Source: Bacteroidales bacterium (GTDB taxonomy: Bacteria; Bacteroidota; Bacteroidia; Bacteroidales; UBA10428). Taken from it: a DNA stretch of 6,672 nt. The DNA lies in NCBI GenBank assembly GCA_016926235.1, contig JAFGOZ010000117.1, forward strand, positions 1 through 6,672, read 5' to 3'. Below are positions 6,496 through 6,672 of this stretch, piece by piece (within the stretch, counting starts at the first letter, position 1; each line of letters begins with the position of its first letter). The notes beneath the pieces were generated by a model that ran no database searches, was not told the origin of the DNA, and saw only the letters and a program-made list of their open reading frames with translations. A program made the position numbers and the translations under genes.

Positions 6496-6663
6496 AACCG
6501 CCTAACCCCCCACGGCAAGCTTCATTTTAGCGCCGGCGCTGGGGTTTGACAAGGCTATACAAGCTCCCTCGGGCAGGAAAAAAAGGACTCCTGCCCTCGG
6601 TCGGCCTTGCAAACCCTGCACGACTCGGCGCTCTTTTTCGCTTTGCCCTTGGGGGGGGCGGTT
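6496..6663. repeat. Long nested inverted repeat at right edge
   Basis: Six arms pair in strict nested order around 6579-6588: aaccgcc (6496-6502) with ggcggtt (6657-6663); cccccc (6506-6511) with gggggg (6651-6656); ggcaagc (6514-6520) with gctttgcc (6640-6647, one extra base); agcgccg (6529-6535) with cggcgct (6626-6632); gggtttg-a-caaggc (6542-6555, one bulged A) with gccttgcaaaccc (6604-6616); gggcagga (6571-6578) with tcctgccc (6589-6596). About 48 pairs are involved. It is GC-rich and has no credible gene. It may be a mobile-element end, a large attC-like recombination site, a MITE/REP-type element or a structured RNA. An RYYYAAC-type box, gcctaac, is at 6500-6506, but no matching GTTRRRY box is in the window. 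The stretch 6400-6495 before it shows no recognisable feature, and the element may continue past the edge. Confidence 0.8.
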
Positions 6664-6672
6664 TTCAGCGGC

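Overview
The window looks like accessory DNA from an uncultured, AT-rich bacterium, most likely of the Chloroflexota (Anaerolineae-like). The main taxonomic hint is an LPL-type motif in two exported proteins: AYLPLLMKNQ just after a signal peptide, and NLFLPCILK at an extreme C-terminus. I recall such motifs as common in Chloroflexota secreted proteins. This is a recollection, not a database result, so the assignment is moderate. All three clear genes encode exported or lipid-anchored proteins.

Layout: (1) Positions 1-517 hold no credible gene. They are a GC-rich spacer that includes the first copy of a ~165-bp repeat (279-443). (2) 518-2875, minus strand, is a large secreted protein: signal peptide, an FGE/SUMF1-like (FGE-sulfatase family) domain without the catalytic cysteines, a probable papain-like cysteine-peptidase-type domain, and a beta-rich tail. 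(3) 2876-3178 is a spacer with a doubtful 49-codon ORF. (4) 3179-3802, minus strand, is a small secreted protein of unknown function. (5) 3803-4381 is a divergent spacer that carries the second repeat copy (3958-4122) and then an AT-rich leader. (6) 4382-6259, plus strand, is a lipoprotein with an N-terminal lipocalin-like domain and a PQQ-like beta-propeller. (7) 6260-6672 holds two intrinsic terminators and a long nested inverted repeat (6496-6663).

No enzyme pathway, phage, CRISPR, toxin-antitoxin or defence system is recognisable. The genes share only the property of export to the cell surface or outside, and their products may face the environment as binding, proteolytic or scaffold proteins. 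The most unusual feature is the arrangement. AT-rich genes, each with its own ribosome-binding site, sit between GC-rich structured non-coding repeats, the reverse of the usual composition pattern. Two copies of one repeat in the same orientation enclose the two minus-strand genes, and a different, strongly folded element lies at the right end. This resembles a cassette-like or repeat-punctuated accessory locus, but no integrase, transposase or reverse transcriptase is in the window.
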